From NCBI RefSeq assembly GCF_010093535.1, contig NW_022985164.1:1849629-1913628 (forward strand): a stretch of 64,000 nucleotides of DNA, read 5' to 3'. The translations under genes were made by a program, and so were the position numbers. Source of the DNA: Lindgomyces ingoldianus (lineage: Eukaryota; Ascomycota; Dothideomycetes; Pleosporales; Lindgomycetaceae). The notes under the pieces were generated by a model. The model worked only from the letters and a program-made list of their open reading frames with translations, searched no databases and was not told where the DNA came from. Positions 21,556-32,931 of this stretch are shown here, in pieces; the stretch's first letter is position 1, and every line of letters begins with the position of its first letter.

Positions 21556-24330
21556 ACTTATACTATTTATAAAGAAACCTAGAGGTAGGCTTTAATTCTA
21601 TGTTAACTACTAAAGACTAAACACTATTACTATTAAAAACTAATACTTAATTCCCTTTTTACAGGAAACCTTAAGCTAACTAAGTAAAGTAAAGTATTTT
21701 ATAAAGTTAAATATTATTACTGCCTTTAATAAGATAAGAATAGTAAAAAGTAATAAGTAGCTAATAGTGTTTTAGACTTAATATAGACTATTTAAGTACC
21801 TAGTAATGCCCTTTAGCTTAGCTAACACACTTAGTACTTTTTAACATTTTATAAATAACTTACTTTAACCCTACTTAAATGTGTTCTACACTATGTATAT
21901 TAATAATATTCTAATCTACAGTAATAGCCTTTTAGAGTACAAACAGCATATACGCCTAGTGCTAAAGGCTATAGAAGAAGCAGGTCTATAACTTAACATA
22001 GACAAATATAAGTTCTACTAATTAAAAGTTATATATTTAAGATATGTAATCTCTATAAATAGCATCTAAATAGACTCTATTAAGGTTTAGACTATGCTAG
22101 ATTAGTAATACCTAAAAGACATAAAAGATATTTAAGCCTTTATAAAATTTACTAACTTTTACTAATAATTTATTAACAACTTTTTACAGCTAGTAAGCCT
22201 TATAATTACACTTACTAAAAAAAAAGTTTAATTTAACTTTAACTTAAATTACTAATAGTCTTTTAACTAGCTAAAGAAAGCCTTTACTAAAGCTTTAATA
22301 CTCTACTACTTTAACTTTAAACTACTAATACTTATAAAAGCTAATGCTTTAGACTACATAGTAGCAGAAGTTCTCTCTTAGACTAAGCTAGACAGGACTA
22401 TTAAGCCTATTATATACTTCTTAAAAAAAATAAGTCTTATAAAAGGTAATTATAAAATTTATAATAAAGAATTACTTGCTATAGTACACTGCTTTAAATA
22501 ATAGTAACTTAAACTAGAAAGTGCAGCGCATCTAATATAGGTCCTATTTAACTATAAAAACTTATAGTACTTTACAACTATAAAATAACTTAGCTACTAA
22601 TAAGCTTATTAGTTTAAATACTTATTTTATTTTAATTTTAAGATTACTTATTATTTTAGTTAAAATAAAGAGAAACTAAATGCTTTTATAAAGCAATTCT
22701 AAAACGTCCTTACTTAAAAAGAAGTGTAAAAAGCTTAATACTAAACTCTACTTTAACTTAAGCTATTTTTAGACCTTAACTTAAATAAAATAAATTAGAT
22801 AATTAATTAAATTATTACTAATAAGTATCTAAATAATAAATTTATCTAAGAAACCTTAGACCTGCTTTAAAACAGCACTAGTTAGTTAAAAAAGGTAACA
22901 CTAGCTAACTATAAAAACTAAAATAGTAAGCTATATTACTATAACTAACTTATAATTTTTAATTTTAATAAACTAAGAATTAAACTACTTTAAATTGTAC
23001 ACAACTTGCCTATTAAAGAACACCTAGGCAAAGAAAAGACTCTTAACCTACTATAGAGAGAGTACTACTAGCCCTGCATGTTCTATACTATACGCTAATA
23101 TGTATTATGTTGCTATACTTGCTGTAAAGTAAAGGCCTTTTAAAAAAGGTATAATAGCCTACTTAAACTACTTCTAATCTCTAAATAAGCTTAAAAAAAT
23201 ATATTAATTAATTTTATTATAAACCTACTTCTATTTAAAAGGTACATAAATATTATAGTAGTTGTTAATTACTTAACTAAGTATTAACACTTAATACTAT
23301 GTTTCTTTATAACTGTCTCTAATATAGCCTAGTTATTCTACTAATATGTATAAGTTTACTATAGCCTGCCTAACATAATTATATTAGACAGAGGTACGCA
23401 GTTTGTCTTAGCCTTCTAAAACAAACTTTATAAATAGCTCTAAATTATCCTCTATTTATTTATAGCTTTTTACCTAAAGACTAACAGCTAGACTAAGAAT
23501 ATAAACACTATAATAAAATAAGTTTTATAAGTGTACATAAACTACTAGTAGGATAACTAGGTAAAATAGTTAGCTATAGTATAGTTTAAAGCTAATAACA
23601 TAATATTTAAATTAACATAAGTATCTTTATTTTTAGCAAACTATAGATACTACCTCTAAATAAAATTTAAACTACTTATAAATACTCCCTAACTAACTTA
23701 TTAATTTATATAAGTAATAGACATAAATAAACTTATTAATAAAATTTAAAATATATCTAAATATGTTTATAAAAAGCTTATATAAGCTTAAGCTTTTTAA
23801 TAAGAGTATATAAACTAATTCTAAACTCTTGCCCCTGCGTATGCAGCTAGTAAAAAGGTTTAGCTAGACACTAGAAATATCTAAATAAACTAATAATTAA
23901 AGAAACTTAATTAAAAGAACCTTAGCCTTTTTATAGTAGCCTATATAGTCTTATTATATGCTTACTAATTAATTCTACCTAACAGCATAAAGATACACCC
24001 TGTGTTCTATGTATTATTGCTGCGCTAAGTAGCCTCTAAATCTAACTATCTACTTAGACAGCTAAACCTACTACCTAAACTTATTATTATAAATAATAAA
24101 CTAAAATATGTTATAAAAGATGTTAAATAGATTTAGTTTAATAAAAAAAAACATATTTATAAATACTTTATAAAATAGACTAAATATAACAAACTATTAT
24201 AAAAACCTGCAGAAGCTTTATAAGAGAACTCTATAGTAACCTAATTCTACGCCTAATACTTATTTAAACTAAACCTGTACTCTAATAAAAACAACTTAAT
24301 GCTAGAACTACTAATGTAAAGGATTCCCTT
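21556..24330 (+). pseudogene. RIP-inactivated pol of retrotransposon C (RT, RNase H, integrase, chromodomain)
   Basis: Reading TAA/TAG as former CAA/CAG in one frame gives recognisable domains in order. Reverse transcriptase is at about 21556-22110, with the active-site motif altered to Y-I-N-N, as G-to-A change of Y-x-D-D would give. RNase H is at about 22290-22600. The integrase His2Cys2 region is at about 23000-23130, followed by the catalytic core to about 23700. A chromodomain-like tail lies at about 24090-24260. Chromodomains target such elements to heterochromatin. The upstream 19326-21550 should be gag/protease but is too decayed to recognise. No functional protein is possible. Confidence 0.88.
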
Positions 24331-24350
24331 CCTAATAAAGAGGGGGGTAC

Positions 24351-24668
24351 TGTTACAGTATCCTTTCTAGATCCTAGACATAACTGTATTAGACGCGTAC
24401 TAGAGTATTATTAGTGCACGTCTAACATAAATACAACATAACATAGACATAAACTTAAGCATAAACTACTTTAACACTAACTAAACCTAGAATAGGCTTA
24501 ATTTATACTTAAAGCGCTTAGACTTTTAAGCTAAGTATTTAATTACTAATTTTCTTCTAAACCTTTCTGTTCCTTACATAACGTCTTGTACCTACTATAA
24601 TACCTCACATAGTAATTAAACTAGACCTCTGTAAAGCTCTATAACCTTACTCGTGCATAATCGTGACA
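24351..24668 (+). repeat. 3' LTR of retrotransposon C
   Basis: 318 bp. The start is mutated (TGTTACAGTATCC) and the end preserved (GTGACA), the mirror image of the 5' LTR. Confidence 0.92.
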
Positions 24669-25397
24669 GGCTGTAACACTGCTGCTGTGTATAAACACTA
24701 GTAACTTTTCTTTTTATCTAAAAAGTTACCTTTTATACATGTTACTTTTTTTTATTTATATAAGTCTATCTAATTATATTCTACCTTTACTCTACTTTAT
24801 TTATTAGGACTTGCCTTAGTAATGCTGTACATTAAAATAAGCTAGTTACACTATATAAATAGCTTTATAAATAGTGTAATGTTAGTTAACCTAGGTTCAA
24901 TCAAACGAACGTACGCCTAAGGGGCGTACTAAGAGGTAAGTAGGCAAAGATCTTTTTATTATTAACTACTGCCCTTTCTCTTTATATAAAGAAAGAGGGC
25001 TCTTAAGTACACATAGCCCTTAACGCATAGGCTAGATAGCTAATGTTTTAGGCAACTTAATTTAGCTATACGCGTGTACAGACACAGCTATACTTATGTA
25101 TAAACACTAGTAACTTTTTACTTTTATAAAGTTACTTACTTATTTATATGTTAATTTTACTTTTTTTTTTAAAGCTAACTTTTAGTACTTTTTTTATTTA
25201 TAATATCCTCTAGCTTTTTAGCTTATGTATAATTTAACCTGCCTTTAGAATAGTGCCTGTGCTTAGCTAAAGTAAAAAAAAGTTTTTACTTAATTACATA
25301 AAAAAAGTTGTTAAAATTATATGTTATTTATTCTTTAAAGTTATTTTACTTTTATAGTGTGTACCTTCCTTTTAGCAGCTTACACATGTTAGAGAGG

Positions 25398-25559
25398 ATG
25401 TACACTATGTATAAAGCTTATTATTATAGTAAAGAAAAGTCTATATTTATTTTATTATATAAAAGATCTAAATCTACTTCTCTATATAAAATTATTTTAG
25501 ACACACATGTAACCCCTAATAACTTTTTATATAAGGTGTATAAAGACACTATAACTTAG
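25398..25559 (+). CDS. Short open frame in element A-2, 53 aa
   Basis: Starts MYTMYKAYYYSKEK and ends YKVYKDTIT. Counterpart of the frame at 16653-16814, the same length with about ten differences. No domain recognised; coding status uncertain. Confidence 0.35.
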   Translation: MYTMYKAYYYSKEKSIFILLYKRSKSTSLYKIILDTHVTPNNFLYKVYKDTIT

Positions 25560-25564
25560 AAAAG

Positions 25565-26428
25565 AGTGTAGGTTAATTGCCTTTTATGTAGGCAATTAAT
25601 CCCTAGAGAGGGGGGGGAGAAAAGTGTTAGTTAATTACCTTCTGTGCAGGCAATTAATTAAGGGGGGGTAAGGTGTTAGGGGTGCCCTTTGTGCAGGTAA
25701 CTAGAGGGGGTATTAGTAGTAGACTGCCTTTGTGCAGGCAGTTAGTCCCTAGAGTAGAGGGGAAGTGTGTTAACTAATTAATTGCCTTTTATATAGGCAA
25801 TTAATTAAGGAGGTTGTTAATTAATAATTGCCCTCTATGNNNNNNNNNNNNNNNNNNNNNNNNNNNNNNNNNNNNNNNNNNNNNNNNNNNNNNNNNNNNN
25901 NNNNNNNNNNNNNNNNNNNNNNNNNNNNNNNNNNNNNNNNNNNNNGATAGATGTTAACTAATTAATTGCCTCTTATGCAGGCAATTAATTAAGGGGGTGT
26001 TAACAAGGCAGGCTGCTAATAAGGAGCCTCCTCTGCGTAGCTACGCACGCGGTAGGTTTCTAATTGTGCGGCCTGTATTGTCTCCTCTGCGTGGCTACGC
26101 ACGCGGTAGGCGAGTAGTTGCACAGCCTGTGTTAACAGGAGGCTCTAGGGCGCATAAAGGCTTAGCAGTAAGCCCTCTCTGTGTGGCTACGCACACAGCA
26201 GGTTGCTAATCTTGTCTTTGTGCAATTAGTTAATCTAAGGGCGCGCATAAGGCTTGCTCACCCCTCTCTGTGTGGCTACGCACATAGTAGATGTAAGCTT
26301 CTTTGTACCTTCTCTATGTAGCTACACACGCGGTAGGTGTAAGCTTCTTGTACAGTAGTAGTTTTATTAATCCTTATAAATCTGTCTGTTAAGGATAATA
26401 TCCTCTACGTAGCTACACACGCAGTAAA
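25565..26428 (+). repeat. Array of short hairpin-forming repeats in element A-2
   Basis: Several AATTGCC..GGCAATTAATTAAG units lie left and right of the N gap (near 25575, 25635, 25780 and 25965). Six GCGTGGCTACGC-type units follow, near 26028, 26082, 26172, 26262, 26307 and 26400. Same organisation as in A-1. Confidence 0.75.
25840..25945. other. Assembly gap (106 N)
   Basis: A run of N inside the hairpin repeat array, so the number of units in this copy is unknown. Confidence 0.99.
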
Positions 26429-26678
26429 TAGTCTATTAATAGACTAATTAGTATTAGTTAACTTAAGTTTAATTAAATAAACATACGCCTAAAGGGCGTA
26501 CTAAGAGGTAAGTAGGTAAAGATTTTCTTATTATTAACTACTGCCCTCTCTCTTTATACAAAGAAAGAGGGCTTTTAAGTACACATAGCCTCTAACGCAT
26601 AGGCTAGATAGCTAACGTTTCAGGCAACCTAATTTAGCTGTACGCGTGTACAGACACAGCTGTACTTATGTACGGACA

Positions 26679-29526
26679 GTAAAGTGTTTTAGGCTATTAT
26701 TATCTAGCCTTTATGCACTTACTTTATAAGTAATTTAGCAGTGTATAAACTATTTTATGTAAAGTTTTATACTAGAATAGTATAAAATCTTTACATAAGC
26801 AGGTATATAAAAAGGTGTATATAATAAAAAAATTTTTTTTTTTACTTTTTTTTTTTATCTTTTACTTTTTAAGCCTTACTATATAATTCCCTAGCTCTTT
26901 TCTTTTTTTGTATAGTGCTAACAGTAATAGATACTCCTGCCTGCACACACACACACACACACACACACATACATAGAGAGAGAGATGTCTTTTTAGCCTT
27001 CCTTCTCTACCTCTAGCGCTGTTAGTGCAGGCGTCTTTAACGTTCTTGTGCAGTCTAGTAGCCTAGAGCGCATTTATGTTACTTTTTTAACTAGTTTTAC
27101 TACTAATTAGTAGTTTATTTAGTATCTTAGTATAAATATATAAATCTTTTAGCTTTTTTACTTTCTCTTTATATAAAATGCTAATTATAAATAGGCTAAG
27201 AAGTAGCATATAGCAGCTTTACTATTTTATAATATTAATGTTGTCTTACCTACTAGCACTAATCTGCAGCTGTAGGCAGCAAAGGTTATGTGTTATAAAA
27301 AGTACTTTTATGTAGTCTTAGTCTAGAGTTGTAGTTAGGTTCTAGCAACTCTATGTGCTTATTATTATAGTAGCACTACTAGTGCTTTTTTTTTATTAAG
27401 TGTTATATGTTAGCTAACTTCTAAGCTAATGCCTGCGCCTTATGTGTATAGTAGAGCTGTAGTCTGCATTGTGACTACTACACATAAGGGGTAGTGTGTT
27501 TTTCTTTTCCTGTATACTAGATAAATAAACTATCTTTTTTATATATCCTTCTTTTCTAATCTTATAATAAGAAAAATAAGTGTGTATAATAAAAAAAAAT
27601 AAAAAAGATAGGCTTTATATAAAGGTGTTATTAGTCTAGTTAGTCTAGAGCATTTTTGCGCACAGGATCTAGCTAGTCTACAAATGCTTATGCATCTGCT
27701 AGGTTATCTTTACTATTAATCTACTTTATCTTAGCAATTTCCCTCTTCTTATATAATTTATAGAGCAACATAATGTTAATTATAAGTTACTTTTTACTAG
27801 TAGTGCCTAGCTTAACTAGGCAATTATACAGAAACCTTAAATCTGTGCAGATTACTACTAGAATTAGTAGTAGTTTAAGTGTTTATATAATTTGCTATAA
27901 AGTTGTACTAAGAGTAATTACATTATTAAACCCTCTAACTATTCTATATAGTTTACTAGTAAGGACACTTCTAGTTACTCTTTTACACTTAGTAAAATTC
28001 TAGTGTATAATGTTGCCTAGTATTTTAAAGTAGTTGCTTTACTTTATATAGTCTTTATTACTTAATATAATTAAGAATCTTAGCTATAAGCTAAAGTTCT
28101 TATTATTAGTAAATAATTTATTTATAAAAATAAATAGCTTTATATAATTAAGCTATAATAGTAGAAAGGTAAGACTACGCTTACTATTATCTATTTACTA
28201 TTAGATTTATGCGTTAAGTATGTTAATGTTATTATATAAAGAGTCTATAGTTTGTGTAGTAATAAAGAGGTTAAATACTACCTCTAGTTAACATATAAAT
28301 GCAATGTATACCTCTTTTACATGTTGCTTAACATATTATTATGCAGCATCTTTATTTTTTAAGTTAATTATATAAAGGTAGCTTACTTATCTTTTCTAAG
28401 TAAAAACTACTATGTTATGTGTAAGTTTAATTCTTTTACTATTAAACTTAATAGGCTACTTCTCTACTAAAATAGTTTTACTTTTTATGTAGAACTTTAC
28501 CTTTTATAGTTTTTTTTTCTTTTTACATAAAATTTTTTATTATAATGCTTAAAGTGTTGTATAAATGCTTTTAGTTATGTCTAGAGCCTATGTTATGTAT
28601 ATAGTGCATATTTACCTAACTTTCTAGAATATCTAGAAAGATGTCTATGTATTAAGTTTTTTAAATATTTAGCTATTAACATAAATTAATAAAAATCTTT
28701 ATTTTATTTATAAAAATATTATATAGTTAACTTATATAGTTATTATTTTTTTTATGCTTTTTAAAATTATATAATCTTATTTACTAAGAGTTTTTCTTTA
28801 GTAGTTTCCCTCTAGGGTAGAAGTTTATACAAGTTATAATGTAGTATAGATTGTGTAGGTGGTATTAGTAGTGCATACACTACTGCAGGCAGTGGTGTGT
28901 ACAATTAAGGGTGTAGAGCAGGCGTTAGGTAGGGTAGCATGTATTGTTTATACAGTAATTAGTGTAGTGCTAGCTAAAGTATAAGAGCAAGTAATACTAG
29001 TACATTTAGTGTTAATAGCAGCATTATGTTTAGTCTGCTTCTATATAAAGCTTTATATAGTAATAGAGGTTATATATAAAGCTTTTTTAGTATAATTACT
29101 TTTTTTATGCTATATTATATAGCTTTTAGGCTTAGGTACTTTTAGTGCTTAGCTATAGTGTAATTCTTTTATTTTTTAGCACTTATATAAGCTTTTTTTT
29201 AAACATATAGCTAAGTGCTAAAAAGTTTTATAGTGTTTATTTTTTAAAATCTTTTATATATAAACTTAGAAAAGTAGCGCCTTTTTAAGTTATTATATAT
29301 AAATTAGTAATTATATAACTTATATATAATTAAGTCTATAGGCTTATTAAAGCTTCTAACATGTTAATCTTATTATTCTAGTACTCTAGGCTAGTCTTAT
29401 TTTATAGTGTTACCTTTAATATCTTTATGTCTTTTATAAGTTATTTATATAATAAGAATTATTCTTTATTTTTTTTATTATTACATAAAGTTATTAGTTG
29501 CTAGTAAGATTTTATTATAATAGTAT
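26679..29526. repeat. RIP-degraded interior of element B
   Basis: AT-rich, with stops in all frames. A CA microsatellite at 26944-26969 is followed by a short GA run. No protein domain could be recognised even when TAA/TAG is read as Gln. Confidence 0.55.
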
Positions 29527-30180
29527 AGTTAATTACTTTTTTAGTAAATTACATAGGTACTGCTGTTATTTAGCTACTAGGTTGTACAGCTTTAATAGCT
29601 TTAGTGTGCACTTTACACTATCTTCTTTTTACTTTATATAGTAGTAGAGCTTACTATATAATGTAAAGAATTAATCTACTATTCTAAAAAATAAGTAACT
29701 AAATAAAGTACTTTATAAAGTGTAAGTGCTTTATTATTACTCTTTCTAAAAGATAAGTAATAAAATAAAGTGCCTTATAAAGTATAAAGTTAATTACTTA
29801 TGCAGTAAATTATACAAGTACTGCTATTATTTAGCTACTAGGTTATGTAGCTTTAATAGCTTTAGTATGCACTTTACACTATCTTCTTCTTACTTTATAC
29901 AGTAGCAGAGCTTACTATATAATGTAAAAAATTAATATGCTATTATCTAGCTACTAGGTTATGCAGCTTTAATAGCTTTAGTGTGTGTTTTACACTATCT
30001 TCTTTTTACTTTATACAGTAGTAGGGCTTACTATATAATGCAAAGAATTAATCTACTATTTTAAAAAATAAGTAACTAAACAAAGTACTTTATAAGGTGT
30101 AAGTGCTTTATTATTACTCTTTTTAAAAAATAAGTAATAAAATAAAGTACTTTATAAAGTATAAGTACTTTATTATTACT
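29527..30180 (+). repeat. Tandem repeat near the 3' LTR of element B
   Basis: A unit of about 260 bp beginning GTTAATTACTT and containing GCTACTAGGTTGTACAGC and ACTTTACACTATCTTC occurs nearly complete at about 29527-29788. It recurs truncated at about 29789-29940 and again at about 29941-30180. Confidence 0.75.
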
Positions 30181-30219
30181 TTTACTAATTTATAGTTAAT
30201 TAAATTAACTATTAATTAG

Positions 30220-30499
30220 TGTTAAATAGGCTTTAATAGCTAGCTGCTTATAGTATAAGCACTTAAGTAGTAAGAGTAAGAGTAGTATATAGTGTGCATA
30301 GTGTATAAAGTAGGTAAAGTAAGAGTAACATGTTTCTAGTTTTATTACTCTTGTCTTTCCTCTGTACAGAGGAAAAGGGGGATATCTAGATGTTCGCGCA
30401 CAGAGGTTCGCGCACGAGCATCATGTGACATAGATACGTGATCCTGCTCGTGCGCGATCGCTCGTATCCAGGCCGTGACGCTGCTGCTGCGTACGGACA
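30220..30499 (+). repeat. 3' LTR of element B
   Basis: 280 bp. The first ~120 bp are RIP-mutated; from about 30345 the sequence matches the unmutated solo LTR at 16041-16615. It ends GTACGGACA, then the target duplication GTAAC. Confidence 0.9.
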
Positions 30500-30978
30500 G
30501 TAACTTAATTAAATTACTACCTTTTTTAATAGTTACAAAAGTAAATAAAACCTTGCGTAAAGAGCTATCTAAGTTTACTATTAATATAATATAGTAATTC
30601 TGCCTTTACAGCATAAGCGCTAGCAAAATTTTAAGTTATCTTAGCATTTCTAAGTTAACAGTTACATATAACATCTGCTAGCTGCGCAAGCAGCCCTAGC
30701 CTATCTATACAAAAGCCCTGCGTATAGGCTAGCCTCTAAAGCTTAATAAACACGCTAAAAGGCATTTAATTTACTAAGCAGTAAATAATCTTTTTACTAC
30801 ACTCTAAACTATTATAACACTGTCTAAGACCTACTGCTGCCCTCTAAGGTAGAGATTTGTTACTACTTATATACATGCTACTTGTTCTGTGCCTTGCTGC
30901 ATCCGGCTGATCGTTCTTTGTCCATTCTGGTCCAATATGGCCGCAAGCGGCCAAGTTCGAGCCTGATCGCGACAATTA
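30500..30978. repeat. Right half of repeat R4 and flanking repeat DNA
   Basis: 30500-30830 continues the R4 repeat interrupted at 18752 and matches 14784-15115. 30880-30978 is GC-rich and ends CGCGACA, like an LTR terminus. Confidence 0.6.
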
Positions 30979-31403
30979 GAGTATGTTATTAATTATAATT
31001 AGCTTTCTAGTAAAATAATTACAGCCTTTTAACTTTAAAAAATATAAGCTCTACTAGAATGTTGTTAAAAGTAAGCTACTCTAGCTTTTAGATTACATAG
31101 ATAAGAAGAGTAAAATAAGTCTCTAGTAGCTAGAATTAAACCTAGAAGCTCTTTAAAAGAAATTAGAAATTGCTAAAAATAATAACTACAATCTATAATT
31201 TACTCTTAACAGTGTACTACAACTATAGCCTGTCCTTAACGTTTTTCCCTAGCTTCTGTACATAAGTGGTCTCTATACAATCTGTAGCGTAGTTTGCAAA
31301 GGCTTACACGAAGCGTAGTACGCTACGTTGAACACGCTGCAGGCTATAGAATTAGATTTGCTGCTCTTACAGGGCGATAGTCTGGAGATTATGCTAGATT
31401 AAT
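30979..31403 (+). pseudogene. RIP-scarred coding relic of unknown origin
   Basis: One frame from an ATG at about 30983 runs about 140 codons. Interrupting stops are TAA or TAG at positions where Gln is expected (e.g. ISL**LELNLEAL*KKLEIAK). Reading them as Gln gives a plausible helical, coiled-coil-like protein. No family recognised; it could be a transposon protein or a host gene caught at the edge of the RIP block. Confidence 0.5.
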
Positions 31404-31575
31404 CAAAATCCCCATCCTCGCGCAAGAAACAGACGGCATCATTGCTCCTGATACAGTGAGGTTTATCATTCCGTTTGTAAGGAGCGCCATCAATCGGGAA
31501 ACTCGCTTGGTCGAAGCATTGCTCTCCAAACTCCGACCGGGGTTTCCCGAAGATTGGACCTTGAGTACCTAGAGG
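31386..31575 (+). pseudogene. Orphan coding fragment, about 60 codons
   Basis: An open frame reads SGDYARLIKIPILAQETDG, then APDTVRFIIPFVRSAIN, and stops at TAG after DWTLST. The composition is protein-like and not RIP-mutated, but there is no start and no recognisable family. It is probably a piece of a host gene cut by the repeat block. Confidence 0.35.
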
Positions 31576-32931
31576 CTACCGTGGGGATCATTAAGGCTAA
31601 TGTTGTCACTGAATCGAATACTGATACGTTTGAAAGAGCGGAGTTCTATGACTAAGGCAAGATACTGCATGTCTTCACTTAGTTACTGTAGAACATGACA
31701 GGGGGGCGATTCAGGACAGAATTTACACTCTGTCAGCCTTCCGCCCATCCCAGCAAGAGGTTTAACAGATAGACTTTGCTTTGGTTATCTTCCACGTTAT
31801 GCGATAACATGTCGTAACCTTTCAGGGCACGAGTTTTTAGAGGAGTCATGTAGGTATTGTGGACTGAGGGTCCGAGGAGCATGTGATTTATATAGTATTG
31901 TGGAACGCCAAGTCCATGGTGGATTGGGCAGCCCTCCGGTTTCTACCTGCTGTTACTTGTCGTAATGATGACGGGGTTGGAAAACCCAATGGCCAGTGCG
32001 TGCCAAGATACTCCTCAATTAGTCAGCATAAGATTCGAACCCAACCTCGCTCATTGTGTTCCTGTTTCTCTGATCTGATCACTCCTCGCTCATCCACAAG
32101 AATCGCGAAACCTGAATCTTAGCTGCAGGCAGAGTGGCGGAGATCACCCAAGGCTCTTTTTCGTTCTTTCTGGAGTGCTTAGAAGGAGACCAGATGCCTC
32201 CCATCTGGAACACGCTGTGTCTCGCATCCGTCGCATATCCTCTCTGACCTTTTTTCCAAACTCTGACTTCTGGGCCCTCAGTGATTGCCATGTTCCATAG
32301 AAAGTCGTGCGAAGAATGATACATATATGGCTCGCCCCGTCTCGTTTCATTTACCATTTCTATGGCCCGTCTTCCCCGGTTTTCATATCGTACAAGAGAA
32401 ATCTCCAAACTATTATCTATGGTTCTCTAACAGTACGCGACGGATAGCACGACTCTCCGGAAACGTTTGCCCAGAAGTGAGGGATTTTTGTTCTGCTGAC
32501 CATTTCAATAACAGCGTGCTCTGATGTAAGCCTTATAGGGCTGAAGGGTAAGTTCTCTGACAACACATGTTTTCGATGACCTTTTTCAGTCAGGGGTCAT
32601 TCCCTCTTCTCGCCTCCGATTTCTGTCTTAGCCTAAGGAGCCTCACCGAGCAAGGCACCCTGGACAGCGGTGGACGCCCTCGTCCGGAGGAAGTTTGAAA
32701 ACTTCCAAGGCAAAACCGAACAAGCTACGCCCTCGAGAAGGCAACGACCGGTCAAGCATGTGCATATCCCGATCAAATTCGGTGGCTTCATGCATAATCG
32801 CCCTCTAATCTGTTCTTATGATCAACTGATAATATTAATTAGTATCTCCTCAACCAGCTGGCTTTTCAAATAGATATTCGTCTCTCGCTTTTTCCTACCC
32901 TAATAGCATCTTTTAATACACGTGAACACAC
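31576..32931. other. Intergenic, no confident gene
   Basis: A minus-strand frame at 32079-32408 (up to 109 aa, without an ATG at its left end) has fairly protein-like composition but no recognised family and no clear exon partners. The right end should contain the promoter of the zinc-finger gene. Confidence 0.4.

Larger units (their letters stand above)
19008..24668 (+). mobile_element. Ty3/gypsy chromovirus-type LTR retrotransposon C, RIP-inactivated
   Basis: 5661 bp with two 318-bp LTRs (19008-19325 and 24351-24668), ends TGTCACGG..GTGACA, and target duplication GGCTG at 19003-19007 and 24669-24673. A purine tract (AAGAGGGGGG) precedes the 3' LTR. The element sits inside the 5' LTR of element B. 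The order reverse transcriptase, RNase H, integrase, chromodomain identifies it as a Ty3/gypsy chromovirus. It cannot be active: every frame is closed by many TAA/TAG. Confidence 0.93.
24880..26678 (+). mobile_element. Non-autonomous LTR element A-2, inserted in element B
   Basis: LTRs of 227 bp at 24880-25106 and 26452-26678 align with those of A-1. The interior is collinear with A-1 but lacks the solo LTR and the minisatellite insertion. The target duplication is not perfect: TGTAA on the left and GTAAA on the right. It carries the 53-aa frame and a hairpin array interrupted by an N gap. Confidence 0.8.
18753..30499 (+). mobile_element. LTR element B, carrying nested elements C and A-2
   Basis: Target duplication GTAAC at 18748-18752 and 30500-30504; the unoccupied site is seen in the R4 copy at about 14784. 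The 5' LTR (18753-19007 plus 24674-24697) is split by element C. The 3' LTR is 30220-30499 (280 bp). The interior (24698-30219) starts CTAGTAACTTTT like element A, ends TTAATTAG and contains element A-2. Apart from the insertion it holds about 3.7 kb of RIP-degraded DNA in which I cannot recognise gag or pol. B and A share terminal motifs (GTACGGACA LTR end, same first interior bases), so they probably used the same mobilising machinery. Confidence 0.85.

Noticed and set aside
25565..26428. Regularly spaced palindromic repeats resembling a CRISPR array
   Set aside because: Eukaryotic context inside an LTR element, degenerate units of two families, irregular spacing and no cas genes.
27773..28003. 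76-aa hydrophobic open frame inside element B
   Set aside because: AT-rich, no family similarity, surrounded by RIP-degraded sequence; hydrophobicity follows from T-rich codons.
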